Shown: piece after piece, positions 62,427 through 64,000 of the stretch
Numbering within the stretch: the stretch's first letter is position 1
Layout: every line of letters starts with the position of its first letter
NCBI RefSeq assembly: GCF_000420705.1
Contig: NZ_ATVL01000008.1
Location: 825,718-889,717 of the forward strand
DNA: 64,000 bases
Source of the DNA: Hymenobacter norwichensis DSM 15439
GTDB lineage: Bacteria > Bacteroidota > Bacteroidia > Cytophagales > Hymenobacteraceae
Direction of reading: 5' to 3'
Notes under the pieces: model-generated
Told to the model about the DNA's origin: nothing
Databases searched by the model: none
The model's input: only the letters and a program-made list of their open reading frames with translations
Program-made: the position numbers and the translations under genes

Positions 62427-62981
62427 ATGGATAATAGAGTTCCTGAAATCAAAATGACAGAGGCGCCGGACGGCCTCGAAGGAGCTGGCTTCTTCGCGAC
62501 GTCGCTGGAGAAAGTGGTGGGTATTGCCCGTGCTAACTCGCTCTGGCCGCTTCCTTTTGCTACCTCGTGCTGCGGCATCGAGTTCATGGCTACCATGGGT
62601 GCCCGCTATGATATTTCGCGCTTTGGCTCCGAGCGGCCAAGCTTTTCGCCCCGCCAAGCTGATTTGCTGATGGTGATGGGCACGATTGCCAAGAAAATGG
62701 CGCCCATCGTGAAGCAGGTATACGAGCAAATGGCGGAACCCCGGTGGGTACTTGCCATGGGTGCTTGCGCCTCTTCGGGCGGTATCTTCGATACGTACTC
62801 AGTGCTGCAAGGCATCGACCGGATTATCCCGGTTGACGTGTACGTGCCCGGTTGCCCACCTCGCCCCGAGCAAGTGCTCGACGGCTTGATGCGTGTGCAG
62901 GACTTGGCCAAGAACGAGTCGATCCGTCGGCGCAATTCGCCTGAATACCAAGCCTTGCTGGCTTCTTACAACATCAAATAG
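62427..62981 (+). CDS. nuoB: NADH-quinone oxidoreductase subunit B
   Basis: 184 residues. It carries cluster N2 with ligands in SCCGIEFMA, in GACASSGGIFDTYS and in YVPGCPPRPEQVLDGLM, the four-Cys pattern of NuoB. The N terminus (EAPDGLEGAGFFATSLEKVV) is normal for Bacteroidota. It sits 72 bases after nuoA and 83 before nuoC, in the nuoA-B-C-D order of the bacterial operon. It transfers electrons to quinone. Confidence 0.97.
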   Translation: MDNRVPEIKMTEAPDGLEGAGFFATSLEKVVGIARANSLWPLPFATSCCGIEFMATMGARYDISRFGSERPSFSPRQADLLMVMGTIAKKMAPIVKQVYEQMAEPRWVLAMGACASSGGIFDTYSVLQGIDRIIPVDVYVPGCPPRPEQVLDGLMRVQDLAKNESIRRRNSPEYQALLASYNIK

Positions 62982-63064
62982 ACCACAGACATTGCGCATA
63001 TAGAGGCGAGACGCTTGCAATCCTTTGCTTAATCTCGCCTCTGTGTGCACACTTCTACTGCTAA

Positions 63065-63631
63065 ATGGCTGACCCAACCGTAGAATCACCCGACGCTCAG
63101 GAAACCGCTGCCGAACTTGATCCGGCCGCGCAGAAGAACAAGCAGTTGCTTGACCTTCTGTATCGTTTGTTTGGACAAGACGCTTTCACCGATGTGGAAG
63201 AGCCCTACGGCTTTCTGACCGTCACGACCACGCGGGAGCGAATTCACGGCATCGTTGCCGGCCTACAGCAAGACCAGGAGTTGCAGCTCAACTTCCTGAC
63301 TACCATGTGCGGCATGCACTTCCCTGACCGTAAGGACCAGGAGTTAGGCATGGTGTACATGCTGCACAGCTTGGTACACAACATTCGCCTGCGGTTGAAG
63401 ATCTTCTTCCCCATCGGCGACCCGCACGTGCCAACGCTGACCGACCTCTACTCCGCCGCTAACTGGATGGAGCGCGAGGCGTTCGACTTCTACGGCATCA
63501 TTGCGGTTGGGCACCCCAACCTTATTCGCATTCTCAATGTGGAAGACATGGACTACCACCCCATGCGCAAGCAATACGCGCTGGAGGATGGTACCCGTGA
63601 AGACAAAACCGACTTATTCTTCGGCCGGTAA
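63065..63631 (+). CDS. nuoC: NADH-quinone oxidoreductase subunit C
   Basis: 188 residues, the 30-kDa subunit as a separate protein (not fused to NuoD). Motifs: NFLTTMCGMHFPDRKDQELG, VYMLHSLVHNIRLRLK, PTLTDLYSAANWMEREAFDF (conserved E-R-E-x-x-D) and GIIAVGHPNLIRIL. It is part of the peripheral arm of complex I. Its stop is followed by a heptamer palindrome that reaches the nuoD start. Confidence 0.96.
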   Translation: MADPTVESPDAQETAAELDPAAQKNKQLLDLLYRLFGQDAFTDVEEPYGFLTVTTTRERIHGIVAGLQQDQELQLNFLTTMCGMHFPDRKDQELGMVYMLHSLVHNIRLRLKIFFPIGDPHVPTLTDLYSAANWMEREAFDFYGIIAVGHPNLIRILNVEDMDYHPMRKQYALEDGTREDKTDLFFGR

Positions 63632-63637
63632 TCTGTC

Positions 63638-63732
63638 AGTACAGAGTAGTAAGTATTGAGTACCTAGTACTCCGAACAGGCTCTTAGTTCTATTCGCACT
63701 TACTCACTACTCAATACTACCTACTCAATACT
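63638..63732. repeat. Heptamer-array palindrome, locus 5 (between nuoC and nuoD)
   Basis: Left arm: five AGTANNN units (AGTACAG, AGTAGTA, AGTATTG, AGTACCT, AGTACTC; 63638-63672). Right arm: five NNNTACT units (ACTTACT, CACTACT, CAATACT, ACCTACT, CAATACT; 63698-63732), the inverse. The 25-base core is CGAACAGGCTCTTAGTTC and onward. It lies in an operon and ends 5 bases before the nuoD ATG, covering its ribosome-binding region. Confidence 0.88.
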
Positions 63733-63737
63733 ATACA

Positions 63738-64000
63738 ATGGCAGTAAACGACACGCTGGAAGGCACCCGCAAGATTGTTGAAGAGGCCGAAGAGCAACGG
63801 CCTAATCTTCATCCGCTGGCCCCAACCGTCAACGACTTCAACCAAGAGCTAACCACGCTCAACTTAGGGCCTACCCACCCTGCTACCCACGGCATCTTCC
63901 AGAATATTCTGCAGATGGATGGAGAGCGGATTGTGTCGGGTGTACCTACCATTGGCTACATCCACCGCGCTTTCGAGAAGATTGCGGAGCGCCGGCCATT
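63738..64000 (+). CDS. nuoD: NADH-quinone oxidoreductase subunit D, partial
   Basis: 87 complete codons before the right edge. After an acidic N-terminal stretch ([20 protein letters not shown]) comes the signature [19 protein letters not shown] and [20 protein letters not shown], which contact the N2 cluster and quinone. The gene continues outside the window. The repeat that ends just before the ATG leaves no typical Shine-Dalgarno site. Confidence 0.95.
   Translation, partial: MAVNDTLEGTRKIVEEAEEQRPNLHPLAPTVNDFNQELTTLNLGPTHPATHGIFQNILQMDGERIVSGVPTIGYIHRAFEKIAERRP

Overview
The window looks like a chromosomal segment of a Bacteroidota species in Cytophagales, most like Hymenobacter. The evidence is GC-rich coding with TTG and GTG starts, promoters of the TTTG-N19-TAnnTTTG type, lipoproteins with Bacteroidota-style N termini, C-terminal sorting domains of the type IX secretion system (T9SS), and a DUF1800/DUF1501 pair. 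The assignment rests on sequence character alone. I see no rRNA, tRNA, CRISPR array, prophage or insertion sequence.

Layout. 1-5 kb: two divergent DUF1990 paralogues, endonuclease V, glutamyl-Q tRNA(Asp) synthetase and a secreted serine hydrolase. 5-13 kb: two large S9 peptidases (DPP IV-like S9B and glutamyl-endopeptidase-like S9D) flanking a pirin, nitroreductase, pirin set. 13-20 kb: a second nitroreductase, a 2-hydroxyacid dehydrogenase, two LVIVD-type lipoproteins with a barrel-like protein, DUF72, DUF2243 with a small partner, a PfkB kinase and a glycerophosphodiesterase. 21-29 kb: a MoxR, DUF58, BatA-like cluster with two large membrane proteins. 29.7-31.6 kb: an ECF sigma factor followed by a membrane protein that joins an anti-sigma-like cytoplasmic part to a trypsin-like periplasmic protease. 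32-35 kb: DUF1800 and DUF1501. 36-40 kb: SRAP, an RsbQ-like hydrolase, a cupin, an AT-rich GT14 glycosyltransferase (likely acquired) and two paralogous membrane proteins. 41-43 kb: ClpB. 43.5-59 kb: mixed housekeeping and envelope genes, including an M1 peptidase, NDH-2, an ArsR-like regulator and GH43. 59.5-64 kb: PruA, a Uma2 protein and the start of the complex I operon (nuoABCD, nuoD cut by the window edge).

What stands out is the intergenic DNA. Several gaps hold long inverted repeats of two kinds. One kind is a dispersed palindrome starting GTCATTCCGAG (three full copies, one half copy). The other is defined by architecture rather than sequence: a short core flanked by inverted arrays of 7- or 8-bp tandem units, with unit sequence differing from locus to locus while the period is kept. 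Two of these octamer elements share core ends (GATGTTC and AACGTG). Several of the heptamer arrays end directly at a start codon, including that of nuoD inside the complex I operon. These arrays, and the sigma/protease pair, are the best candidates for something not well described.
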